Source: Acinetobacter calcoaceticus
Lineage (GTDB): Bacteria; Pseudomonadota; Gammaproteobacteria; Pseudomonadales; Moraxellaceae
Assembly (NCBI RefSeq): GCF_016508255.1
Contig: NZ_JADVKT010000003.1
Coordinates: forward strand, 186,001 to 250,000
Direction: 5' to 3'
DNA: 64,000 nucleotides
How positions within the stretch are numbered: position 1 is the stretch's first letter; each line of letters opens with the position of its first letter. Positions 8,339 to 15,936 of this stretch are shown here, piece after piece. Both the position numbers and the translations under genes were made by a program. The notes beneath the pieces are model-generated. The model had not been told where the DNA came from. It was given only the letters and a program-made list of their open reading frames with translations, and did no database searches.

Positions 8339-8959
8339 ATGAACTTTTCAATCTATTGGCAACATGCAGATGCAGTGAGTAAAACCCTGTATTTCATCTT
8401 ATTGGCAATGTCGATTGCTACTTGGACAGTTTTCATCTTGCGTTTGATGGGGACTCGCCAATTAAAACAACAAGCTTATGCTCAACTTTCAAAGGCTATT
8501 ACTTCGCTAAAAGCAAAGTTACAACCTTTGACTTTTGAACAGCGTAAAGCGGTTGCAGAACAGGCTCTACTTCGTCAAATTTCTGCTGAAAAAGTCAATG
8601 CTGAAAAAGGTATTTCTGTTTTAGGAACAATTGCTTCAATCGCACCATTCGTTGGTTTGTTTGGTACGGTATGGGGTATTTTCCATGCACTTGTTGCAGT
8701 CGGTAAAAGTGGACAAGCAGGTTTGGCTCAAGTGGCTACACCAGTAGGTGAAGCGCTTATTATGACGGGTCTTGGTCTTGCAGTTGCGATTCCTGCTGTA
8801 TTGGCTTATAACATCTGTGTACGTGCTAACCGTGGTCTTGCTCATGACTTACAAGATCAAGCACACAGTTTGTTAATCGACACCATGTTGCAGCAAGACT
8901 CAACTGTAAAGTCTGATGTTAAAACTGCAGAGCAAAGTTATGTTGGAGGTCAAGCTTAA
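8339..8959 (+). CDS. exbB: ExbB, MotA/TolQ/ExbB proton channel protein
   Basis: A 206-residue polytopic inner-membrane protein with three hydrophobic helices at about residues 15-37, 100-122 and 137-160. It has the conserved family segment SIAPFVGLFGTVWGIFHA plus GEALIMTGLGLAVAIPAVLAYN. It forms the pentameric stator around ExbD that uses proton flow to energise TonB. AGGAG lies upstream of the ATG. Its stop overlaps the exbD start by one base (TAATG), implying translational coupling. Confidence 0.95.
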   Translation: MNFSIYWQHADAVSKTLYFILLAMSIATWTVFILRLMGTRQLKQQAYAQLSKAITSLKAKLQPLTFEQRKAVAEQALLRQISAEKVNAEKGISVLGTIASIAPFVGLFGTVWGIFHALVAVGKSGQAGLAQVATPVGEALIMTGLGLAVAIPAVLAYNICVRANRGLAHDLQDQAHSLLIDTMLQQDSTVKSDVKTAEQSYVGGQA

Positions 8960-9363
8960 TGGCTTTTCAATTGGGTGAAGACCACGATAGTGGCATAAAT
9001 GAGATGAACCTCATTCCGCTAATCGACATTATGTTGGTGTTAATGATCATCTTTTTGGTCACAGCAACAGTTGCCAACCCATCGATTCCATTAACGCTTC
9101 CTAAAACAACTGCTGAAATTATTGATCCACCACCAAAAGCTATTACGATTAGTATTAATGCAAATGGTGAAGTGGCTTGGGATACTCAAGTAATTAGCCT
9201 TGATGAGCTTCAAAAACGTTTTAAAGAAGCAGGTCAAGGTGATGTTAAACCAACAGTTCAGCTTCGTGCAGATAAAGAGTCGAAGTACGATACTGTTGCA
9301 CAGGTAATGTCTCGCGCCAGTGAAGCCGGACTGAGCGATATTGCCTTTGTAAGTGAAAACTAA
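8959..9363 (+). CDS. exbD: ExbD biopolymer transport protein
   Basis: A 134-residue protein with a single N-terminal membrane helix at about residues 19-42 containing PLIDIMLVLMIIF. Asp23 corresponds to the proton-carrying Asp of E. coli ExbD. The periplasmic C-terminal domain ends ASEAGLSDIAFVSEN, typical of ExbD/TolR. Neighbours are tonB-exbB and not tolA/pal, which supports ExbD over TolR. It is the last gene of the operon, followed 17 bases later by a strong terminator. Confidence 0.94.
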   Translation: MAFQLGEDHDSGINEMNLIPLIDIMLVLMIIFLVTATVANPSIPLTLPKTTAEIIDPPPKAITISINANGEVAWDTQVISLDELQKRFKEAGQGDVKPTVQLRADKESKYDTVAQVMSRASEAGLSDIAFVSEN

Positions 9364-9380
9364 AATTTAGTTCACTCAAT

Positions 9381-9409
9381 AAAAAAGCAACCTCATTGGT
9401 TGCTTTTTT
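9381..9409. terminator. Bidirectional terminator between exbD and msrA
   Basis: A perfect 12-bp stem (AAAAAAGCAACC / GGTTGCTTTTTT) with a TCATT loop lies between convergent exbD and msrA. Confidence 0.92.
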
Positions 9410-9420
9410 ATTGCTTTAAT

Positions 9421-9945
9421 TTATTGATCTTTCATGAGGTGTTGGAATTTACTATATAACTTGAGCAGCTTAGGTGGAATCGCAAAGTTGCAATAACCTT
9501 GTGAAGGATTTTTTGCATAGTAATTTTGATGATATTCTTCGGCTGGATAGAACGTCGGGACAGGAGACAGTTCAGTCACAATATCAAGATCATCATCTTT
9601 TAGCGTTTGAATCGTATGTTCTGCTACTTGCTTTTGCTCTTCATTATAATAGTAAATAACAGAGCGGTATTGCGTGCCGATATCATTACCTTGGCGATTT
9701 AAAGTCGTTGGATCATGAGTCGCAAAGAACACATCGAGTAACTGGGAGTAGGTCACTTGCTCTTCATCAAAATCTACCAAGATAACCTCAGCATGCTGAG
9801 TATCTCCTTGGCACACTTGCTCGTAGGTTGGATGAGTTGTATGCCCACCCGCATAACCACTTGTTACTTTTTCTACACCACGAATCTGTAAAAAAACGGC
9901 TTCGACGCACCAAAAGCAGCCGCCGCCAAATAAGGCCTGTTGCAT
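9421..9945 (-). CDS. msrA: Peptide-methionine (S)-S-oxide reductase MsrA
   Basis: A 174-residue protein with the MsrA active-site motif GCFWCVE near the N-terminus (nucleophilic Cys10). It has [29 protein letters not shown] and the [23 protein letters not shown] region of the family. It reduces the S-epimer of methionine sulfoxide in proteins using thioredoxin. No MsrB domain is fused. It appears monocistronic, with no recognisable promoter motif found in 9946-10080. Confidence 0.96.
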   Translation of the reverse strand: MQQALFGGGCFWCVEAVFLQIRGVEKVTSGYAGGHTTHPTYEQVCQGDTQHAEVILVDFDEEQVTYSQLLDVFFATHDPTTLNRQGNDIGTQYRSVIYYYNEEQKQVAEHTIQTLKDDDLDIVTELSPVPTFYPAEEYHQNYYAKNPSQGYCNFAIPPKLLKLYSKFQHLMKDQ

Positions 9946-10080
9946 TGTTTTTTCCTCTATTTCCTGCCTATTACAATAGGGGTTATGTATTTAAAATACA
10001 AAATAAAGCATGTATAAAAAAGTAAAGAAAAAGAGAGTAACTTATTCAGTTTTCGATATCCACTAACAGATCTTCTATAT

Positions 10081-10581
10081 TTAAAGGCTTTTTAGATAAG
10101 CTTCTAAGTTGGAGAATGTTCCATTAAATCCTTGTACCATTCCATCGCGAGCAGAATCAAAAGTTGAGTTCCCAACATCGTCAGAGTTCCACGGTTGCCA
10201 AGTAATTGTGACTTTTGTTTTTATATTATCAATATCTTCAAAAGTTGTGGTGGCTAACATTTCTAATGGCCATGTCGGTGACATGGGGTGTCGTGTGTTA
10301 TTACCGTCTTTGTCTGAGAAAGATTGAATAAACGTTAATCGCTCATTGGGTACAATCTCACGAAACACCTGCTTTCCCCACATTTGTGTTCCATCGGGTC
10401 CTTCTAACCCATAGTGATAAGTGCCACCAACTCTAAAATCCATTGAAGTGTGGATGACTTTGAAATTTTTTGGACTCATCCAATTTTGTAAGTGATTAAT
10501 ATCAGTATGTACCCTGAATACAAGATCACGAGGTGCATTAAATACTCTAGAAATACTAAATGGTGTAATTGTTTCTTTCAT
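10081..10581 (-). CDS. SRPBCC family protein, AHSA1-like
   Basis: A 166-residue START-like fold protein. The N-terminal beta strand with SRVFNAPRDLVFRVHTD and LQNWMSP, the central FRVGGTYHYGLEGPDGTQMWGKQVFREIVPNERL, and the final amphipathic helix (GMVQGFNGTFSNLEAYLKSL) are typical of AHSA1/activator-of-Hsp90-like proteins of the SRPBCC superfamily. In many bacteria these are encoded directly after an ArsR-type regulator. Here the 135 bases upstream look like the tail of such a regulator with the rest missing. The ligand or enzymatic role of this group is mostly unknown. Confidence 0.85.
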   Translation of the reverse strand: MKETITPFSISRVFNAPRDLVFRVHTDINHLQNWMSPKNFKVIHTSMDFRVGGTYHYGLEGPDGTQMWGKQVFREIVPNERLTFIQSFSDKDGNNTRHPMSPTWPLEMLATTTFEDIDNIKTKVTITWQPWNSDDVGNSTFDSARDGMVQGFNGTFSNLEAYLKSL

Positions 10582-10583
10582 GA

Positions 10584-10718
10584 TTATTTTCCTTTAGTTA
10601 GAAAATTGGTTAATTCTAAATTTGAAGAAGTTATGGAATTACTTGGTAATTCTTGCAGATAGTTTTCAAGGCGATTAAAGCGATCTGCTGATATTTGGCG
10701 AAATGAGTCTGTAAAATA
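10584..10718 (-). pseudogene. Possible 3' remnant of an ArsR-type regulator gene
   Basis: On the minus strand a frame of 44 codons without a start runs to a TAA that lies 2 bases before the AHSA1-like start codon. Its product contains YFTDSFRQISADRFNRLENY, which resembles the C-terminal helix that follows the winged helix in ArsR regulators partnered with SRPBCC genes. An in-frame TGA precedes it, and the DUF4105 gene ends at 10730, so the DNA-binding part is absent. The reading rests on position and helix character only. Confidence 0.4.
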
Positions 10719-10729
10719 TCAAACAGACT

Positions 10730-11791
10730 CTAGTCAGCTTTGGGTAAGCCTTGTCGAATGATTTGAGAGAAATGTTCGCCACTCTGATCTGAAAGTTGTT
10801 CAAAATGCTCAGTACGTGGGTTGATATGCGCAATTTGGTACCATTGATCTAAACTAATATTTTGATTCAGCGCTTTAAGATCATATAAATAATTAGGTAA
10901 ATAACCAGAGGCAATTAAACGATAATCTTTAGGAAGCTGATAGGGGTTAATCGCTTGAACCATATCAAAAATCAAGGTTGTACAGTTACTTGTGAGAGTG
11001 TTGTACCACTTAGGTTCTGCACGAAGTTCATCTGATTTTTTTAGATATTGTAAAAATAAAGCTTTTTGTTCAGACCGAGGCATATTGATAGGAAAATTAT
11101 AAACTTGCTCTTTGCGGACGTTACTGCGCGTATAGACAATATCTTTTTCATCAGAAGCAATTAAGCTAAGTTCATATTTTCTAAAAAAGCCACCGATTGC
11201 AGAAAACTCTTCGTTTTTTTCTTTTCGAATCTCAATGGAGAACACTAAAGGTTGTTGATGGACAAATTCGAAGCTTACCAGCGTATGAGCAATTTGTGGC
11301 CCCATCCAGTAAGAAGTAATGATATTTATTCCATTTAACTGGTTGAGATCAAAAGTTCGAGTTTCCCAGCGTACATCATAAGTTCCATCAGGATGCCAGT
11401 TAAAATTACGAACATTATGCAGAGTGATTACATCACCGTGCTTTTCGTAGCTCAGCATATTGGCAACTTCAGGATTCCAGTCACGGTCTTGGCGTGCAGT
11501 AATAGAGAAATACCAAATAAGAGAGCAGGCAAACGCTAAGAGATAGATCAAGATGTCCGTACGGCGGCTAATAATATGTCCGTTGACATATAAGCCAGCC
11601 ATACTCAATGCAAAGGCAACCCAGATACCGATGAGTATACGGCTGCCTAACCAGCCAAAAGGTTGTTGAACCCAGAGTGCTATGCAGACCCAAATGCTAG
11701 AAAACACAATAAACAGCGTGAATAGACTATGTAAAAGCCCAAAAAGTAGAGCAGTAATAAATTCACGTGTTCCGATATTGTGCATAGGCAT
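10730..11791 (-). CDS. DUF4105 (Lnb N-terminal periplasmic) domain protein
   Basis: A 353-residue membrane-anchored protein. Three hydrophobic segments (about residues 12-38, 44-68 and 76-96) are followed by a large periplasmic domain whose core carries the DUF4105 signatures VRWETRTFDLNQL, SFEFVHQQPLVFSIEIRKEK and TLTSNCTTLIFDMV. The Cys/Asn of SNCT are conserved and look like a papain-like catalytic site. The biochemical activity of the family is not established as far as I know. It starts only 8 bases after folA and so is probably the last gene of a thyA-folA transcript. An 8-bp hairpin (10705-10730) overlaps its stop codon. Confidence 0.8.
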   Translation of the reverse strand: MPMHNIGTREFITALLFGLLHSLFTLFIVFSSIWVCIALWVQQPFGWLGSRILIGIWVAFALSMAGLYVNGHIISRRTDILIYLLAFACSLIWYFSITARQDRDWNPEVANMLSYEKHGDVITLHNVRNFNWHPDGTYDVRWETRTFDLNQLNGINIITSYWMGPQIAHTLVSFEFVHQQPLVFSIEIRKEKNEEFSAIGGFFRKYELSLIASDEKDIVYTRSNVRKEQVYNFPINMPRSEQKALFLQYLKKSDELRAEPKWYNTLTSNCTTLIFDMVQAINPYQLPKDYRLIASGYLPNYLYDLKALNQNISLDQWYQIAHINPRTEHFEQLSDQSGEHFSQIIRQGLPKAD

Positions 11792-11799
11792 CCATAGAA

Positions 11800-12309
11800 T
11801 TATTTTTTATATGTTGCAAATTCGAATGAAGTTCCTGATTTTTCATCAACTTGCTGCTCACTCGCAGTTTTATGAAATTCACTCGGTATTGTCGGATAAT
11901 GTGCATCACCTTGCACATCTAAGTCAACATGAGTGAGTTCAAGTCGGTCTGCAATTGACAAAGTTTGTGTGAATATCTCACCGCCACCAATAATGAACAA
12001 TGCTTGTTTTTCAGTGTTTTTGACATCTTCTAAAGCTGCATTTAAAGCATCTTCAATCGAATGAGCAACTTTAACGCCATCAAATTGCCAGTTAATGTCA
12101 CGGGTAATGACCCAATTTACACGGTTGGGTAGAGCACGCCCCATAGACTCAAGGGTTTTGCGACCCATGACGACTACACCACCTTGTGTAATTTCTTTAA
12201 AATGTTTTAGATCGGCAGAAATATGCCACGGCAACGCATTGCCTTTACCAATACAGTGATTTTTGTCCATTGCAACAACGTGGACAATTTCTACATTTTG
12301 CCATGCCAT
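11800..12309 (-). CDS. folA: Dihydrofolate reductase
   Basis: A 169-residue chromosomal-type DHFR with VAMDKNHCIGKGNALPWHISADLKHF. The acidic residue binding the pterin is the Asp in SADLKHFKE. VVMGRKTLESMGRALPNRVNWVITR and IIGGGEIF provide NADPH binding. It regenerates tetrahydrofolate after the ThyA reaction and is the trimethoprim target. It lies 44 bases downstream of thyA on the same strand, the common thyA-folA pair. Confidence 0.96.
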   Translation of the reverse strand: MAWQNVEIVHVVAMDKNHCIGKGNALPWHISADLKHFKEITQGGVVVMGRKTLESMGRALPNRVNWVITRDINWQFDGVKVAHSIEDALNAALEDVKNTEKQALFIIGGGEIFTQTLSIADRLELTHVDLDVQGDAHYPTIPSEFHKTASEQQVDEKSGTSFEFATYKK

Positions 12310-12353
12310 AATCTTTTTCTCTAAACCTTAATTTGATGAAATTTAAGCCGTTG

Positions 12354-13196
12354 TTATACTGCAACAGGTGCTTTAATTGCAGGATGTGACTCATAACCTG
12401 CAATTTCAATATCTTCAAATTTGAAATCAAATAAATCTTTTACTTCTGGATTCAGCTTCAATTGGCATAGCGGTAATGGCTCACGCGTCAATTGAAGTTT
12501 TGCTTGTTCGAAGTGGTTAACATAAAGATGTGTATCACCACCTGTCCAGACAAAATCACCTACACCTAAGTCACACACTTGAGCAATCATATGAGTGAGT
12601 AGAGCATAGCTGGCAATGTTAAAAGGTACGCCTAAAAACACATCTGCACTACGTTGATAAAGCTGGCATGACAATTTGTTATCTTGTACGAAAAATTGGA
12701 AGAGCGTGTGACAAGGTGGTAACGCCACTTGTCCAGCTTCATTTGGATTCCAGCCAGAAATAATTAAGCGACGAGAGTTTGGATTGGTTTTGATTTCATT
12801 AATTAACCATTTAATCTGGTCAAAACCATCTTGGTTATAAGTTCCGTCAGCATTTTTGGTTGCCCCGAAATTACGCCATTGATGACCATAAACAGGCCCA
12901 AGCTCATGTTCTGGACGGCCAAAACGGGCAGTTTGTTCTGCTGTTGCCCATTCATCCCAAATTGAAACTTTATTGTCTTTTAAATATTGAACGTTAGTGT
13001 CACCTTTTAAAAACCACAGTAACTCAATCACGATAGAACGGAAGTGAACTTTTTTCGTGGTGAGTAACGGAAATCCTTTAGAGAGATCGAAACGCATTTG
13101 ATGACCAAATACAGAACGGGTTCCTGTGCCTGTACGGTCGCCTTTGTCACCGCCATTATCAAGGATATGTTGTAGAAGGTCTAAATATGCACGCAT
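12354..13196 (-). CDS. thyA: Thymidylate synthase
   Basis: A 280-residue ThyA. It contains [20 protein letters not shown], the nucleophilic Cys in [31 protein letters not shown] and [14 protein letters not shown]. It methylates dUMP using methylene-THF and yields DHF, which the adjacent folA product reduces. The length is typical for the 264-280-residue class. It ends 44 bases before folA. Confidence 0.97.
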   Translation of the reverse strand: MRAYLDLLQHILDNGGDKGDRTGTGTRSVFGHQMRFDLSKGFPLLTTKKVHFRSIVIELLWFLKGDTNVQYLKDNKVSIWDEWATAEQTARFGRPEHELGPVYGHQWRNFGATKNADGTYNQDGFDQIKWLINEIKTNPNSRRLIISGWNPNEAGQVALPPCHTLFQFFVQDNKLSCQLYQRSADVFLGVPFNIASYALLTHMIAQVCDLGVGDFVWTGGDTHLYVNHFEQAKLQLTREPLPLCQLKLNPEVKDLFDFKFEDIEIAGYESHPAIKAPVAV

Positions 13197-13363
13197 AACA
13201 CTCTCGAGTTCGGATTAATTTCCATAAAATAAAGGGGGAGATAGCTCAGACGATAAATAATGAATCAATTGAACTGCTTCATCATGAACCACTGAAGATG
13301 ATACCTGTTGTAGCCCAAGATGAAAATCTAAAAATGGTTCTATGATATTTTTGATTAACGTAT

Positions 13364-13729
13364 TTAGGTAAATCGTTTAGCCCGATTTTGATAAATCGAA
13401 ACCAGAAAAAAGCCGACCAATACAAATCCTATGGCTTGTATCGCTACTATCCAGTTATGTTGAGGGAGAAGTAACCACATTAAAATAATCATAATAATGA
13501 GTGGATAAATTCTAAGCAAAAAATGGAAGCTAGATTTATATGCGCTGTTATCTGGAAATTTTGTTTGTAAATATTGCCCGAAATGCAAGCTAAACCCAAA
13601 TACGAGACTGAGTATGGTATAGGTCGGTGGTAAAGGCTGAATTTGATTGGCTGCATAAATGGCAGCACAAACGCTAATAATGACAATAAGTTTAATTTGA
13701 CGTGAAGCGTTATACCAATAAGCCAACAT
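13364..13729 (-). CDS. Small inner-membrane protein, unknown (paralogue of the next gene)
   Basis: A 121-residue protein with four hydrophobic segments (about residues 10-30, 38-52, 68-88 and 93-112) and a basic C-terminus (NRAKRFT). I recognise no family. Start MLAYWYNASRQIKLIVIISV, internal IQPLPPTYTIL and the overall helix pattern are similar to the adjacent 119-residue protein, suggesting a local duplication. The two genes are 10 bases apart and probably co-transcribed. Confidence 0.65.
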   Translation of the reverse strand: MLAYWYNASRQIKLIVIISVCAAIYAANQIQPLPPTYTILSLVFGFSLHFGQYLQTKFPDNSAYKSSFHFLLRIYPLIIMIILMWLLLPQHNWIVAIQAIGFVLVGFFLVSIYQNRAKRFT

Positions 13730-13739
13730 GAAACTAAAC

Positions 13740-14099
13740 CTATTTCTTAAGAAGTGATTGAGGTGAAAAAATAAAAACTGCTAAAGCCATAAAGGCGATT
13801 CCCTGAACACCCCAGATGAGTAAGTTAGGTAAAGCTTTAACAAAAATCAGCGCGAATAAAAGCGCGATAGGTACCCAGGTCAGTAGACGATAAAGTAAAC
13901 CAGTCGGATTTTTTTGAGCAAAATGTAATTTAAAGTAGCGACATATTAAAAAAATAACACCAGTTCCAGTGAACATTAAAATTGTATCTAAGGGCAAAGG
14001 TTGGTACTGATATAGCGCAATACAAATGGCCAAAGTAATAATTAAAATAATTAATTTTTTAAATGTCGGGACTTGTGTGTCAAACCAGAATTCCAGCAT
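13740..14099 (-). CDS. Small inner-membrane protein, unknown (paralogue of the previous gene)
   Basis: A 119-residue protein with four hydrophobic segments. It starts MLEFWFDTQVPTFKKLIILI and has YQPLPLDTILMF, matching the spacing of the IQPLPPTYTIL segment in its neighbour. No known domain. It is preceded by the lgt terminator at 14144-14163, so it likely has its own promoter in the short gap 14100-14140. Confidence 0.65.
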   Translation of the reverse strand: MLEFWFDTQVPTFKKLIILIITLAICIALYQYQPLPLDTILMFTGTGVIFLICRYFKLHFAQKNPTGLLYRLLTWVPIALLFALIFVKALPNLLIWGVQGIAFMALAVFIFSPQSLLKK

Positions 14100-14143
14100 G
14101 GCATATCTTCATTTTTGGGAGAGTAAAAACTGTAGCATAAAAA

Positions 14144-14163
14144 AGAGGAGCCGAAACTCCTCT
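14144..14163 (-). terminator. Terminator of lgt
   Basis: On the minus strand, AGAGGAG / CTCCTCT with a 6-base loop is followed by TTTTT, 11 bases past the lgt stop. Confidence 0.85.
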
Positions 14164-14174
14164 GATTTATAATG

Positions 14175-14993
14175 TTAAGAGTTCTTTTGTGGGCCCCAAT
14201 CGAAAATTTTCTTTTGGTAGGCATACCACATCATCCAAAGACCAATGAGCAACATTGGAACTGTGAGAATTTGTCCCTTGGTCATCCAGCCAAACAGAAT
14301 AAAGCCTTGGTCGGCATCAGGTTGACGGAAGAATTCCATCACAAAGCGGGCAACGCCATATCCCATTAAGAATAGGGCTGAAACGGCCATGCGTGGACGC
14401 GGTTTTGAACTAAACCACCACAAGATAATGAATAAGAGTAAACCTTCACAAATAGCTTGATAGATTTGTGATGGATGACGAACTAGGTGCAATGGATCGG
14501 TTGGGAAGACCATACCAAATGGATAATTCGGATCTGTTACCGCACGACCATATAATTCTCCACCAATGAAATTACCGAAGCGACCAAACATTAAGCCTGT
14601 TGGTACACATGGGGCAATAAAGTCGAGGGTTTGGAACCATGTTTTTTGGTATTTTTTACACCAGAATAGCATTGCAACCATGACGCCTATAAAGCCGCCG
14701 TGGAAACTCATACCACCTGTCCAGACTTGAAATAACCAAATCGGATTTTCAAGGAATTTATCAAATTCATAGAAAAAGACATAGCCGATACGACCGCCCA
14801 GAACGACACCTAGAGCACCGTAAAACACCAGATCGGAAACCATGTCTGATGTCCAGCCATCACGCTGTTTGGCACGGTATGAGGCAAGTCCCCAAGCACA
14901 TAAAAATGCTAATAAATACATGAGTCCATACCAATGGACTTGAAGAGGTCCCAGATGTATTGCGACCGGATCGATATTAGGATAGGTCAGCAT
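14175..14993 (-). CDS. lgt: Prolipoprotein diacylglyceryl transferase
   Basis: A 272-residue inner-membrane enzyme with seven hydrophobic segments. It contains the Lgt signature GRFGNFIGGELYGR and the conserved HGGFIGV region, with HPSQIYQAICEG and the late GQILTVPMLLIG. It transfers diacylglycerol from phosphatidylglycerol to the lipobox Cys of prelipoproteins. Clients in this window would include PhoX, the DUF2846 protein, PilF and BamB. It has a clear downstream terminator and is divergent from the TANGO2-like gene. Confidence 0.95.
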   Translation of the reverse strand: MLTYPNIDPVAIHLGPLQVHWYGLMYLLAFLCAWGLASYRAKQRDGWTSDMVSDLVFYGALGVVLGGRIGYVFFYEFDKFLENPIWLFQVWTGGMSFHGGFIGVMVAMLFWCKKYQKTWFQTLDFIAPCVPTGLMFGRFGNFIGGELYGRAVTDPNYPFGMVFPTDPLHLVRHPSQIYQAICEGLLLFIILWWFSSKPRPRMAVSALFLMGYGVARFVMEFFRQPDADQGFILFGWMTKGQILTVPMLLIGLWMMWYAYQKKIFDWGPQKNS

Positions 14994-15086
14994 TGCTGCT
15001 CCTTGATCTTACGTTTCGACAGATTGTAGCGGAATGATGTGAAAAATGTTGTACATTCAATGTGTAAAGATAGGGAACAAGAAAAG

Positions 15087-15881
15087 ATGTGTATTGTGGC
15101 TTTAGCATGGCATGTTCTGGATGATATGCCCTTGTGTCTTATGTCAAATCGGGATGAGTTCTATCATCGGCCAACCGCATTGTTGCATCCGTGGGTACAT
15201 ACACCCATTGTTGCAGGGCAAGACTTACAGTCAGGTGGTACATGGATGGGGGTTACACCTCAGGGACGTTGGGCTGTTTTGACCAATTTTCGTGATGGAC
15301 GGGATCAAAAGTCATATGAAACTTCTCGGGGTCATTTGGTTCAGGCTTTTTTAGAATCTGATTTATTGCCTATTCGTTTTGCACAGCAATTAGAACAGCA
15401 ACAACAAAACTTTGCCGGTTTTAATTTGTTTATGGGAAATGCTGATCAGGCTGTCTATATGAGTAACCGAGGTGAAGCTCCTCAAGTATTAGCCAATGGG
15501 GTATATGTGGTTTCCAATGGCCTGATGTCTGATCATTGGGAAAAAACCAAACATTTGCGAACACGATTTACTCAAGAGTTTCTGCCTATGCTTCAACACC
15601 AGACAGAAGAGTTAGCCTTGCAACATGCTGCATGGGATATTCTGGAGGATGAGCGTAAGGTCACAACAGCATTATTACCAAATACTGGCATTCAAACAGA
15701 AATGGAAGAGTTGTTGTCATCAACCTTTATTCAAAGCCCAGTGTATGGAACACGCTGTTCAAATTTTTTAAGAATGACCAATAGTGAATGGCTTTGGTTG
15801 GAAAAGACCCAACAAGGTGAGCATAGCGGTCAAATTGTACAGCAACAGGTACCTTTAACCGATAGAGATAAATTAACTTGA
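15087..15881 (+). CDS. TANGO2/NRDE family protein
   Basis: The protein has 264 residues from the ATG at 15087 (MCIVALAWHV). The open frame extends 16 codons upstream, but family members begin with MC(I/L), so Cys2 supports this start. It contains LMSNRDEFYHRPT, the NRDE signature, plus GGTWMGVTPQGRWAVLTNFRD and YGTRCSN at the C-terminus. The N-terminal Cys after Met removal is reminiscent of Ntn hydrolases. Eukaryotic TANGO2 is linked to lipid or heme handling, but the bacterial function is not established. It is followed by a terminator shared with the convergent phoX gene. Confidence 0.85.
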   Translation: MCIVALAWHVLDDMPLCLMSNRDEFYHRPTALLHPWVHTPIVAGQDLQSGGTWMGVTPQGRWAVLTNFRDGRDQKSYETSRGHLVQAFLESDLLPIRFAQQLEQQQQNFAGFNLFMGNADQAVYMSNRGEAPQVLANGVYVVSNGLMSDHWEKTKHLRTRFTQEFLPMLQHQTEELALQHAAWDILEDERKVTTALLPNTGIQTEMEELLSSTFIQSPVYGTRCSNFLRMTNSEWLWLEKTQQGEHSGQIVQQQVPLTDRDKLT

Positions 15882-15889
15882 AATAGAAT

Positions 15890-15920
15890 AAAAGAAACCT
15901 GCATAAAGCAGGTTTCTTTT
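15890..15920. terminator. Bidirectional terminator
   Basis: A perfect 13-bp stem (AAAAGAAACCTGC / GCAGGTTTCTTTT) with a 5-base loop lies between the convergent TANGO2-like and phoX genes. Confidence 0.92.
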
Positions 15921-15936
15921 ATTGTGATCTGAAAAA

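Noticed and set aside
10705..10730. 8-bp hairpin GAGTCTGT / ACAGACTC at the DUF4105 stop as a terminator
   Set aside because: No T tract follows on the minus strand, so I do not call it an intrinsic terminator.
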